The notes beneath the pieces are model-generated. The model was not told the DNA's origin. It did not search any database and was given only the letters and a program-made list of their open reading frames with translations. Positions 35,328-46,076 of a stretch of 64,000 bases of DNA are shown here, one piece after another; the stretch's first letter is position 1; each line of letters starts with the position of its first letter. Source of the DNA: Ancistrus triradiatus (Eukaryota; Chordata; Actinopteri; Siluriformes; Loricariidae); NCBI GenBank assembly GCA_025084515.1, contig JAJAGP010003199.1, positions 8,952 through 72,951 of the forward strand, given 5' to 3'. The position numbers and the translations under genes were made by a program.

Positions 35328-35857
35328 GTTTACTTACTTCACTGTCTGTATCATGTGTGGGCTTAAGGTCAACACTGGCTCGATCATGGTGTGTGTTATA
35401 AGGCCCACACCTCAACCTGTCGATTCTCATGGTGTTGTCGTGTCTATCATAAGATATCGCTTTAAAAACTAGAGACTGAGAGACCAGTCCAGTGATCATA
35501 GGCGGACAGTTCCTTAGAAATTTTCTTTATTAGTTTGCCATTTTTTAGCCAATAGTCTAGTTATTAGGGAATGTTTAACCAAAATTCTTACAGCGGCCAA
35601 TGAAAATAGCCGACACATCTGAGGTGAATGACAACAAGACTTTAGACGCCACTGAATGACCAGCACATTAAATGTTTCGATGGATCGTTGACATTTCTGT
35701 ATATTAAAGCAACCCTTTTTAAGTTTGTGAGAGGAGCCATGTGAATATCAATTATTGTTATTTTTTTGTCAGTGCTGAATTGTACTGTGGTGCATCATCC
35801 ATAGTATATTATATTAACTTAAATGCCTAGTAGTTTTGGGGAAGTCACACACAAAAG

Positions 35858-36190
35858 TAATCCATTACAAATTACTAATTGTTCAAATTACTAATCCTTC
35901 AATATGTAATGACGATTACATTACTCACTGCTTTCTGGAATACATAATCCTATTACTCATTACATTATTCTTAAGTTACTCCCTAAATCCAATATTAACC
36001 CGTACCAGGTACAAGAAAGTACAAGGATTAAATCCAGTAGTCAATGCAATAGTAAATGCTTTATTTACCAAAAAAATATTCATGTTCAAATTCAAATCAT
36101 TGCTTGTATTTGAGTTTTATTGAGTGTTTGGGTTTTCCTGAGGCGGTTGCACAAACCTGGCCAGCAGATGTCGCTAAGGTGGACGGTTAC
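35858..36190 (+). repeat. dispersed repeat with ATTACT-rich head (copy 1)
   Basis: The head is rich in TTACT/ATTAC words. It is followed by AACCCGTACCAGGTAC and ends with TGGCCAGCAGATGTCGCTAA. The same order is found at 39575-39790. The class is unknown. Confidence 0.55.
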
Positions 36191-36365
36191 AAGCGTTTTG
36201 AAACGATGAATAATTTTTCAAATCCGTTGGTTCTGATGATTCAACCCTACAGAAAGCCGAGTTTCTCTCGTCACATGGCGGAAGTAGAGAATACTTTGGG
36301 AATAATTCATATTTCTTGCTCAGAAACATCAGTAACACAGGCAGCGATTCTTTGATTAATCAGTA

Positions 36366-36530
36366 ATTGTCCGAGGCGTCGCATGACTTGGACTCGAGTG
36401 CTACTCGAGTCACAAATTTGATGACTTGCGACTATACTCGACAAAATCAAAAAGGACTTGTGACTCGACTTCGGCTTTACCGTCAGTGACTTTGGACTTG
36501 AAGACTCGAAAAGACTCGAGAGCCTCCGTG
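36366..36530. repeat. GACTCG/GACTTG-rich dispersed repeat
   Basis: Dense GACTCGA and GACTTG words with a central AAATTTGATGACTTGCGACT occur, a pattern common to many fish genomes. The class is unknown. Confidence 0.5.
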
Positions 36531-36744
36531 AACCCATTATTTAACAAGACGATTTATTTCTGAGTATTAAAATAAGATTGAATCTCATAACTGAGTCTTA
36601 TTTGTATTGCTTGCATGGTGCTGTATCACTCTAAACGCTAGGGAGCCGAGCAGCTTTGCATTTGTGCTTATATAGTTTACAATGGTGGCCAAACGAATGA
36701 CGAACTGTTGGTGAATTTGATCTTTTGCAAGTGTAATGGCTCAA

Positions 36745-37012
36745 AGTAGTGTTGGGCAAATGACAATATTTGATTTTATCGTGATAAACCGACTGCATGT
36801 TTCATTATAAGTAGTGTAATTAGTCCTGTTTAATTGGATGAAGTGCAGCACATTTTGAATAAAAATCACTTTACTAAGTTCAGGATAATATTTGAAGAGT
36901 AGTTTTTAAGAATCTGTCACTATGTATGGTGATAAATATCACGTATCGTGAAAACATCTTTAAGTACTGTGATATAAGATATTTACCATATCGCTCACAC
37001 CTAGTTCAAAGA
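36745..37012. repeat. TATCGTGATA-containing dispersed repeat
   Basis: GGGCAAATGACAATATTTGA at the left and GATATTTACCATATCGC at the right are weakly inverted. The inside is AT-rich, without coding. Confidence 0.35.
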
Positions 37013-38614
37013 CAATTTTGGGTGGGGTTTGCTAGGCATATCTCAAAAAGAGAAAGAGAGATGAGATGATTTCAGTCAGAAAGGTCGATACCCTTTGTGG
37101 AGGGAAAAAAACCCTTTCGAAACAATTTCATAAGCAAATGATTTGCACTACTTTTGATACTGTTGAGAGCAATTGCACTATTTTTTAAAGCACTTGAACT
37201 CATTACGTATGTAGTTTCACTTGTGGTGTTTTAATAAAAACAAGATAAAATATTCATGATTAATGTCGACTTAGTACACTACTAATATACTCTGCCTCTG
37301 CTAAACTGTAAAGTGTTTCCAACAACGTGTTGCTTTGTACCACGTTACCCCACAACACTGATCCTTAGAAGCAAAGATGGGTAGCAGGTAGGTGTCGGAA
37401 GTCATTGAGTTTATTTTTATTCACCATCGTCAAGTGTGGATTTCTGCAGGTTCCACCCATGTCATTATCGAAGTCATTATGCAGCCATGAAAAGTGTGTC
37501 AGCTAAGCAGTTTGTTTTTCTTCCTAACTTAACACTTATGGCACAAAGTGCGAGCTCTGTTTGTTTTGGCTCTGGTTGCAGCGAGACAAACTAAAGCCAG
37601 TAAAATAATTTCCTTCTTCCACACATGCGTCATTTTCAAGGTGGGATACCACCTTCTACAGGTCTCTGGGATGTCGAAGGAAACTTGGGAAGGCCACAAA
37701 TCCTGCAAGGTGCAGAACTGTGTGAAGTGTGCGCTACATACAGTATTATATGACGCAGACCAAACACGCCTTGGCTCGTGGGTTATATTTGGGACATTGT
37801 GTAAACTTCACTGTGGCAACTTTAAAAGCTGGACCACAGTCAGTGACTCGAGGAGTGGAATCTGTATGTTGTAAGGACGCATCTGTGTTGTAAGTCAGAA
37901 CCAGAGCTCTGATATCGTGACAGGCAAACAAAGCTAACACTAGAGTGCTTGTTTGGTTTAATCTCTCATTTGACATTAATATTAATCATCCCGTCTTCAC
38001 TGTTGCTGCTTGTATAAAACTTGTTTGCCTGAAACTTGTTACAAATGCGGTATTGTTGTCAGTGCGCCCTTTGCCTTTCACCCCTTGGGGAAATCTTCAG
38101 TGCCACTCCAAGCCGGTGCAATCCTGTTCACGAGCCAAAAGGATCGGGATTCCTCTTTCATATAATCAGTACGGTGGGTGTAAAGGTTCATAAATGTAAA
38201 CAAACAAATGAAAAATCATCCCTTATATTGTATGTTCCCTCGGATGTATACAGTGGTGCTTGAAAGTTTGTGAACCCTTTAGAATTCCTATATTTCTTCA
38301 TAAATTTGACCTAAAACATCCTCAAATTTTCACACACGTCCTAAACGTAGATAAAGAGAACCCAGTTAAACAAATGAGACACAAATATTATACTTGCTCA
38401 TTTATTTATTGAGGAAAATTATCCAATATTACATATTAGTGAGTGGCAAAAGTATGTGAAGCTCCAGAATTATCAGTTAATTTAAAGGTGAAATTAGAGT
38501 CAGGTGTTTTCAATCAATGGGATGCCAATCAGGTGTGAGTGGGCACCCTGTTTTATTTAAAGAACAGGGATCTATCAAAGTCTGCTCTTCACAACACGTT
38601 TGTGGAAGTGTATC

Positions 38615-39060
38615 ATGGTACGAACAAAGGATATTGCTGAGGACCTCAGAGAAAGAGTTGTTGAAGCTCATCAGGCTGGAAATGGTTGCAAAACCATCTC
38701 TAAAGAGTATGGACTCCAACCAATAGACAGTCAGACAGATTGTGTACAAATGGAGGAAATTCAAGACCATTGTTACCCTCCTCAGGAGTGGTCGACCATC
38801 AAAGAGCAAGGCGTGTAATAGCTGGCGAGGTCACAAAGAAGAATAAAGTTAATGTTTTGGAATGACCAATCGAAATGATGTGGTAGGACCTGAAGTGAGC
38901 AGCTAATGTGAGGAAACCCACCAACATCCCAGAGCTGAAGCTGTTCTGTACGGAGGAATGGGCTAAAATTCCTCCAAGCCGGTGTGCAGGACTGATCAAC
39001 AGCTACAGGAAACGTTTAGCTGCAGTTATTGCTGCACAGGGGGGTCACACCAGATACTGA
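38615..39060 (+). pseudogene. deleted Tc1 transposase
   Basis: MVRTKDIAEDLRERVVEAHQ begins the DNA-binding region. After GAGGTCACAAAGAA (about 38842) the sequence jumps to the C-terminal part (GTTTTGGAATGACC onward). It ends at the family stop ATACTGA. The catalytic aspartates are lost. Confidence 0.85.
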
Positions 39061-39271
39061 AAGCAAAGGTTCACGGTTCACATACTTTTGCACTCACTAA
39101 TATGTAATATTGGATCAATTTTCCTCAATAAATAAAGTGACCAAAGTATAATATTTTTGTCTCATTTGTTTAAAGGGGTTCTCTTTATCTACTTTTAGGC
39201 CTTGTTGTGGAAAATCTGATGATGTTTTAGGTCATATTTATGCAGAAATATAGAAAATTCTAAAGGGTTCA

Positions 39272-39465
39272 TTTACATTTACAGCATTTAGCAGACGCCC
39301 TTATCCAGAGCGACTTACAATTGATACAGTCTTACAATCCAAGCAATTGTGGGTTAAGGGTCTTTCTCAAGGACCCAACAGTGGCAGCTTGGCTGAGGTA
39401 GGATTTGAATCCCGGACCTTCTGGTTCATAGTCCTGCACCTTAACCACTAGGCCACCACAGTCCC
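39272..39465 (-). mobile_element. tRNA-derived SINE inserted in Tc1 terminal repeat
   Basis: This is a complete inverted SINE: tail TTTACATTTACAGCATTTAG first, then the body, then CCTAGTGG-complement A box and GGGACTGTGGTGG-complement. Target duplication AAAGGGTTCA (39262-39271) is repeated as AAAGGTTCA (39466-39474). Confidence 0.9.
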
Positions 39466-39574
39466 AAAGGTTCACAAACTTTCAAGCACCATTGTAGATC
39501 ATATGCAGTGTTAAGTGGAAAAGATGTCAGCAGATAGTTATATTCAGATCTGCCTAAGTGCCTTGCACTGTCAC

Positions 39575-39790
39575 AAGTTACTCATAAAAAGTAATCAGTT
39601 ACTAATGACTAAGTACTTCTATGTTACTCCATAAAACCCGTGTTAACCTGTACCAGCTAGGACGTACAAGAATAAAAGCAATGAGTCTTCTAAATGCTTT
39701 GCAAATTCAAATCCCTGTTCATAGGAAGGTTGTTTTCCTGAGGCAGCTACACAAATCTGGCCAGCAGATGTCGCTAAGGAGCAAGTGGAA
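39575..39790 (+). repeat. dispersed repeat (copy 2 of 35858 family)
   Basis: AACCTGTACCAGCTAGGAC and TGGCCAGCAGATGTCGCTAA are shared with copy 1, in the same order. Confidence 0.55.
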
Positions 39791-39834
39791 AAGATGTCTC
39801 ATTCAATGTTCTTTGTCTATTTTCACTATTATTC

Positions 39835-39895
39835 ATATTATTATTATATATTATTATTATTCATTATTATTATTATTATTATTAATATGATATTA
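39835..39895. repeat. (ATT)n microsatellite, imperfect
   Basis: TTATTATTATTATTATTA with interruptions. Confidence 0.85.
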
Positions 39896-39944
39896 TTATA
39901 TTTGTCTCTATGATCTCTTTTTTATTTAGCTGGTTTTAAACCAT

Positions 39945-40035
39945 TACTATAAGCTTGTATGGTAACTTTCTTACATATTAGTTCTTACATATAACATCTA
40001 GGCCACCCAAGGAGGACTGGAAAACTGGCACCAGA
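39945..40035 (+). repeat. retroposon-tail family, partial copy
   Basis: ACATATAACATCTAGGCC with CACCCAAGGAGG matches CATATATCATCTAAGCCGCC at 53.8 kb. Confidence 0.4.
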
Positions 40036-40807
40036 AGAAGAGCTCTGGGGAGAACATGAGTCATGTGTGAGACTGATCTGTACTTATGAGAAATGGTTTT
40101 AGGATTTGGACTACTAATAGGAACATTTTGAGTTATCTTTGAGCCAAGCTTCCACTGTCAAACCTTTAAGCAAAGCAGCTAACCCTCAGTTACTCGGCTT
40201 AATCATGAATCACACTGAACAAAGGTGTCCACTGTAATATATTCAGAACTTATGAAGGCTTATTTGTGTGTCTGTAACAATTAAACTACCAGACGGCACT
40301 GCTATGTTCTGTAATGAAGGGGAATTACCCGGTATGTCAGGCCCAGTGGCAGATAAATAAAGGAAATAACCATTACATGATCTCACAAACCCATGTGACC
40401 AAGTCATTCTATCACCAACATCATTTTCTCAGTAACTAACACACCTCATGCTATATTTAGGAGAGCAGTACGAGATTGATCAGTTGGCATACCCGTTTCT
40501 GGTCTCTCCACAGCTGTAAGTTACATCAATGTTACATAAAGGTACTGCAGTGGTTAGAACAGTGACGTCAGCAAAGCTCAAACACCCTCAGATGGAAGCT
40601 GCCATTTCAAATCTGTATTATGGAAGAATCTGACAAACGTTATTTACTGGACATCCACTCTAGATTTTTTCGTATCAAGGGGAGTAGTGGGAAACAGAGC
40701 AGAAACATATGGGTGTTTTCCTAGAAGAATGAGGGTAAGGGGCACTGAATTCTAGGTTTGAGGTCATTTGGGGGCTGGAAGTAAAAAACCCTGAAAACAT
40801 AGATAGG

Positions 40808-40900
40808 CATCAGTGGCAAGGAAAAACTCTCTAAACGTTATAAAGAAGAAACCTTGAAAGGACCATGACTGAAAAAGGGACCAAACCTCATACCTTTACT
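40808..40900 (-). repeat. retroposon-tail family, partial copy
   Basis: CAGTGGCAAGGAAAAACTCT, ATAAAGAAGAAACCTTG and AAAAAGGGACCAAACC match copies 1-3. Confidence 0.55.
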
Positions 40901-40977
40901 CAGACCATATCAGGGCAATAACACCCATAACCTTAAATCGAGGTTGACTGAGAATGCCATGCCACCAAAACTCACTC

Positions 40978-41388
40978 ATATTGTCTATAATATTTATTAT
41001 GTTATTTATTATATATAGTATTGCCTTATATATTAGTTTCATATTGTCTATTTTATAATATTGAGTATTTATTAAATATAATATTGTCTTGTATTACATT
41101 GTTTTATATTCTCTATTTAATAATGTTTAATATTTTTTTTATTATATAAAATATTGTCTTTTATGTATTGTTTTATATTCTAGGTTTTTTATAAATAAAT
41201 TCTCTAACATTAAAATAGAGAATAAATATATTTTCTATTTTATAATGTTTAATATTTTGTTTAGTATATACAATATTGCCTTATATTTTAGTTTTATATT
41301 CTATATTTAATATTGAATCTTTTATTTATCCTTTTTATATATTATATTTAACATTATGTTTTTTCTATTAAATAGAAATGTTCTCTAC
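40978..41388. repeat. AT-rich tandem array, left of exon 2
   Basis: The unit words TATTGTCTTATAT, TTTTATATTCTATATTT and TTTAATATTTTATTTA recur about every 60-85 bases, degenerate. It is the same family as the array at 42985. Confidence 0.75.
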
Positions 41389-41410
41389 TTTTTTTTTTTT
41401 TTTTTTTTTA
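41389..41410. repeat. T22 tract
   Basis: A mononucleotide run at the end of the left AT-rich array. Confidence 0.95.
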
Positions 41411-41465
41411 GCTTTTGTTTATTTCCACTATTAATATAAATGTATTATTTAGATGTAAAAACCTA

Positions 41466-41640
41466 GAATGCCCGAGGAGGTCGGGTCCGTTTTTGAGTTA
41501 ACCAAATTTATTAATTCCATTTAGGGAGTTTTCCCCTTGCCACTGTCACCCTAGGCTTGCTCAGTTATTCCTGTGTGACAATTCTGTGTTTGTAAAAAAG
41601 CTCTATAGAAATAAGATGACTCGACTTGACTTGAAATAGG
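41466..41640 (+). repeat. retroposon-tail family, plus-strand copy with (ACTTG)n end
   Basis: TAGGGAGTTTTCCCCTTGCC, CACCCTAGGCTTGCTCAG, GCTCTATAGAAATAAG and the terminal GACTCGACTTGACTTG show the tail structure of a retroposon. Confidence 0.65.
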
Positions 41641-42026
41641 AGACTATTTTGGAGACTGATTTACTTTTAGGAGACTGTTACTGCAACATAATACCAGTGC
41701 AATCACTCAGGCAACTGATTAATGATCTAATCCGACCTGTCGGGTCTCATCTGAGGATCAGGAAGTCCCTGGGGCACTTAGTTGTTGTGGCTTATGAATA
41801 ACAGTGCTCGAAAACTAGTCAGAGCCTGATTAATACCAATGTTTCTGCGGCGGAACAGGTGATTTTTTTAGCTTTTGGTGCCACCTGGAGTTTGGTTAAA
41901 GATCTGTTCTCGTGACCAGTATGTTAGGAGTTGGAATACCAGAACTGCTCGCGCGGAGGCCATGAGCAAAACCTTTGTACCTTTAGCTGGATTGTCTGCA
42001 TGAACGTTTGTCTGCCAGAAGAATAA

Positions 42027-42091
42027 ATGTGAATCCGGACCTTCTGGTCAGCAGGTCAGCACCTTTTCCTCGGCTCCACCACAGTCCCATT
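42027..42091 (-). mobile_element. SINE 5' fragment, minus strand
   Basis: CCGGACCTTCTGGTCAGCAG and CTCCACCACAGTCCCA are the inverted head of the tRNA-SINE. Confidence 0.55.
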
Positions 42092-42490
42092 GATATAATC
42101 ATTATGTTTTGCAGTATAATTGGGATATATCAGGCTGCATGCATTCTAAATATAAAACTCAGGATGTAGAGTCTAAAAACACCAGTGAGGTCCATATTAT
42201 TACCCTGTACAGGACTTGGAAGGCTTGACAGGAAGGAGCGTTTCCTGTTCTGCTGCGGTTGGGTCAGCCTGCTATAGTGGAAAGGGAGCACGTCCTGTCG
42301 GACAACGGGACCACTGGAACTCCCGCTCCTCTGTTTTTAGCTATGGAAGGGTCTCCATGGGACAGGAGTTTTTTGTTTCGCTTTTTCTAAAATGCACTCT
42401 TTTTCTGGGGATTCATATTAAAATTCTCCTGAAAAAAGCTTGGAAGGGATCGAAAGGCTGATCGTCTGGTTCTGATCCTTCACCTCACAG

Positions 42491-42626
42491 GAGCTTCGAT
42501 CAGCTGAGCATCAGGACGGAGGACCTCACCATGGCTGACACCTGGTCCAACGCCCCTTCAGAGGCCTCCTCAGTAATGAGCCTGACCTTCTCCGGGCCCA
42601 TCTCACCTTCACGACGGCAGAGGAAG
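42491..42626 (+). CDS. downstream gene exon 2 (45 codons)
   Basis: A good acceptor (CCTTCACCTCACAG) and donor (AAG|GTACGT) frame 136 bases. The first G completes the split ATG codon of exon 1, and the next 45 codons are open: SFDQLSIRTEDLTMADTWSN, then APSEASSVMSLTFSGPIS and PSRRQRK. It ends in phase 0, as exon 3 requires. The internal ATG at 42531 lies in CTCACCATGG, a near-perfect Kozak context, so it may also serve as an alternative start. The exon sits between two AT-rich tandem arrays. Confidence 0.78.
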
Positions 42627-42984
42627 GTACGTGGAAGCAAATTTCAAACCTTTTGTATCATGCTTGCTGATATTAATAAGGGAAAAGGTACTGATCATAC
42701 ACTCTCTCATCACCATCACCACGGAGACCAGAGCTCGAGTCTAAGTGGTGCCTCCGGCGAGGCCAAGCAGCATAGGATGTATTAAAAAATACCAAATTGG
42801 GGAGAAATTTGGGAGTGAGGTGGGGGATTATATGTGTAATATATAATTTTATACATATATTTTTAGTCATAATAATTAGGGGTGTAACGGTACACTCTGC
42901 TCATGATTAGATTTTCTCACAATTATCAATTTTATATTCAATAAAAGACATTCCTTTTTTATTTCGGAAATTATGTCTTAAAGT

Positions 42985-44060
42985 GAAAGAGACCCTATAT
43001 TATGTAATATGTAATATTTTATTTATTATATACAATATTGTCTTATATGCTATAGTTCTATATTCTCGTTTATATTTAATATTTTATTTATTATATATAA
43101 GATTGTTTATATTCTGTAGTTTTATATTCTCTTTTATAGTATTTCATATTGTATTTATTATATATAATGTCTAATATTCTATAGTTTTATATTCTCTATT
43201 TTGTAATGTTTTATATATTTATTATATTTAATAGTCTTGGACTCTATAGTTTTAATTCTCTATTTTATAATGTTTAATATTGTATTATTATATTTAATAT
43301 TGTTTTATATTCTATAGTTTTAAATACTTTATTTTATAATATTTATTTTATATAATATTGTCTTATATTCTATAGTTCTATATTCTCTTTTATAGTTAAT
43401 ATTTTATTTATTATATATAACATTGTCTTATATTCTGTGGTATTATATTCTCATTTATAGTATTTCGTATTGTATTTATTTTAAATAATGTCTTATTCTA
43501 TAGTTTTATATTCTCTATTTTGTAATATTTTATATATTTTTATTATATTTAATAGTCTTGGATTCTATAGTTTTATATTCTCTATTTTTAATATTGTATT
43601 TTAGATATAATATTGTCTTAATATTCTATAGTTCTATATTCTCTTTGTAGTTAATATTTTATTTATTATATATAACATTGTCTTATATTCTGTGGTATTA
43701 TTTCTCATTTATAGTATTTCGTATTGTATTGTTTATTTTAAATAATTTCTTATTCTAATAAGTTTTATATTCTCTATTTTGTCAATATTTTATATATTTT
43801 TATTATATTTAATAGTCTTGGATTCTATAGTTTTATATTTCTCTATTTTGATAATGTTTATTTTATATAATATTGTCTCGTTATTCTGTAGTTTTATTCT
43901 CTATCACATTATAGTATGCAATATTTTATGTACTTTTCTTAAGATTGTATTCTCTTCATTTATATTCGTCTATTTTGTTTTATTTATTTATTGTTTTATA
44001 TTAATAGAAATGTGTTCTTGTTTTTAAATTTTTGTCTTTATCTTATATTTATTTCAATCT
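42985..44060. repeat. AT-rich tandem array with higher-order structure, right of exon 2
   Basis: The marker CTATAGTTCTA starts at 43050, 43370 and 43626: spacings 320 and 256, i.e. 5 and 4 times 64. A second marker, ATAGTCTTGG, is at 43231, 43552 and 43812 (321 and 260). This gives a monomer near 64 bp and a higher-order unit of four to five monomers. Short open frames here are artefacts of the composition. Confidence 0.85.
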
Positions 44061-45826
44061 AATTTATTTAATTAAATCAGATCTGGGAGTGTTGGACGTC
44101 TGGTGCGCGGGGCTGGATAGGGGTCGCTGTTGCAGTAACTATGGGACGATTCCTCCCTTAGTCTTGGAATCCAGGTCCCTGTGAGCATTGGCCACTCTTA
44201 GATGTGCCTGTTATGTAAACATGGATGGATTTTCAGGCAGACAAATAGCCTAGAAGTTGATCTTTAAGTTATGAGGTGGAGTCTCTAATAAAAATCACTT
44301 TATATTTCCTAATATCTAATTTCTGTAATGATAAATCGGAGCCAGTTAATCCGAGCAGTGAAATTGAAATCATTAAAGCCCTTCATGGAAGCTTTCCCAT
44401 GCTGCAGTTATACTTTCTGTGCAGCCCCAGCCCTGATCCTGATCGTAGGGGATCCCTGCATTGTTTTCCGCTTCAGCACATCTGCTTTTAATATTAGGAC
44501 GCTTGCATAAGTCCTGGAGCTGTGAATGTTAAAGAATGGGACGTTTGTGTGTTGTATGAAGTAAAAACTGTACATTTTGTTGTGTGTGTTCACCATATTC
44601 AAGGCCAGTCTGCCCGAGCAGTGTCGACAATTTAACTGCTAATATACAATAATGTTATATATTTAGCAAGTTTCATCTTGAGACACAGTCATCCAAACTC
44701 GGAGAAGCCTAAATATCAAATATTTAAAATGCAAGTTGTTGTTCAGTTTGTGCTTGTTGAAGCCAACAAAGGCTGTAAACCAACACAGTAAGGCTGAAAT
44801 CAATTAACCATCCATAAACTCAACGTAACTTTTGTATTTTCTTTCCTTATCGTTCAGGTTTCAGCTCGAGTCTCTTTTCTCTTTGTAAACTCCCTCACAA
44901 ACACAAACTTCACTTTCTCCAAGTTTCTCGCTTACAAAGTTTCCCACTTTATTTTCTCAGTATTCAGCCTTCAAATTGTCTTTTTTTTTCAGTTTTATGT
45001 CCACAGCTTTCTTACCTCGTTTTCTCAGCTTTTCTTTCAACAATCTTTTTAACTTAAATGTTTCCATACCACTAAATGCTTAGCTCTCAACTAAAACAAA
45101 AGACGTTTCTTCTTTTTTCTTTGATTCACTACTACTATTTTCTTTGACCCTACTGGTCAGTGGCGGTACTGCAGGGTTGGCACGGGCTTCACCTCGGCCA
45201 GTCAGAGGTGCAGCTCGACTCGTTATGCTGTGTTCATAAGGAGAACCTGTTAAAGAAGTTGGTTATACACAACTTCAAACTGCAAACGAACACACTCACT
45301 CTGGCATAAACTGACTTCGCTTCTGTTTGGTCTGAGTTTCTTGCCTGCAGTGCTGTTCTGCATCCCGTAAGCAGAACAGACTCACTATTGTGTAGTAACT
45401 GGTAGTTATTTGGGCATGTTGGGGATTTTAGGCTGGCTTTGCCACCACAAAAATGGCATCCAGATGGAGATCAGAGTCAGAGATGAGTCATCAAACTGGT
45501 TTCTGCTCAGCTTTTACTTCTGTTTTACGGTTATGGAGGAAAAGCATGAAAGTGCATTGTTTTGGAAAACTGCTAAAGGCTATCAGATGTCCTTATATAA
45601 CACACGTTGGTTATATATTTTAAGTTGCACGTTTATGACAAGAGAAAAACGCAGACCTGTGTTGCTTTAAAATTAAACATATGTTACTTCAGAATACGTC
45701 CAATCTTTGTAATTTACCCAGACGGCCAGCAGGTGGCACTACAGACCAATCATTAATGCGCGTTATGCTCTCTGTGGTTTTTATATATCAGGATTAATTA
45801 CGTTACCGGTACACAAGCTAATAATA

Positions 45827-46076
45827 GATCAGTGGTATTTATTACTGGTGTAACAATGGACTAGTGGTATTTATTACTGGTACTAGAGTAGGCCAGTGGT
45901 ACTTATTACTGGTGTAGCAGTGGATCAGTGGTATTTAATAGTAGTATAACAGTGTACCAGGGTATTTATTATTGGTTAAAATAGTGGGTTTGTGGTACTT
46001 GTACCTTTTTATAAAAATGAATCAACTGGTATTTATTACTGGTATAATAGTGGGCCAATCACAGTGGTATTTATTA
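45827..46076. repeat. 32-bp minisatellite, left half
   Basis: About eight units such as GATCAGTGGTATTTATTACT + GGTGTAACAATG, 31-34 bp each with substitutions. Confidence 0.85.

Larger units (their letters stand above)
38251..39494 (+). mobile_element. Tc1/mariner element (CAGTGGTGCTTGAAAGTTTG family), internally deleted, with SINE insertion
   Basis: The ends CAGTGGTGCTTGAAAGTTTG and CAAACTTTCAAGCACCATTG are flanked by TA. Inverted repeats are about 210 bp. A SINE is inserted in the right repeat (39272-39465). The transposase is represented by its two ends only. Confidence 0.92.
17660..42490 (+). other. downstream gene intron 1 (24.8 kb, repeat-rich)
   Basis: The phases at both ends match (AT + G). 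No internal exon is needed to keep the frame. Contents are Tc1 elements at 22931, 33881 and 38251, MITEs, SINEs, LINE remnants, simple repeats and an AT-rich array, listed separately. The segments 24.5-25.8, 26.0-27.8, 32.0-33.8 and 37.1-38.2 kb show no recognised structure. Confidence 0.7.

Noticed and set aside
43779..44027. 82-codon hydrophobic open frame
   Set aside because: It lies in an AT-rich tandem array; Phe/Ile/Leu/Tyr richness is a composition effect.
40978..44060. CRISPR-like or phage-like direct repeats
   Set aside because: The repeats are AT-rich, contiguous and without unique spacers, and the context is a vertebrate intron.
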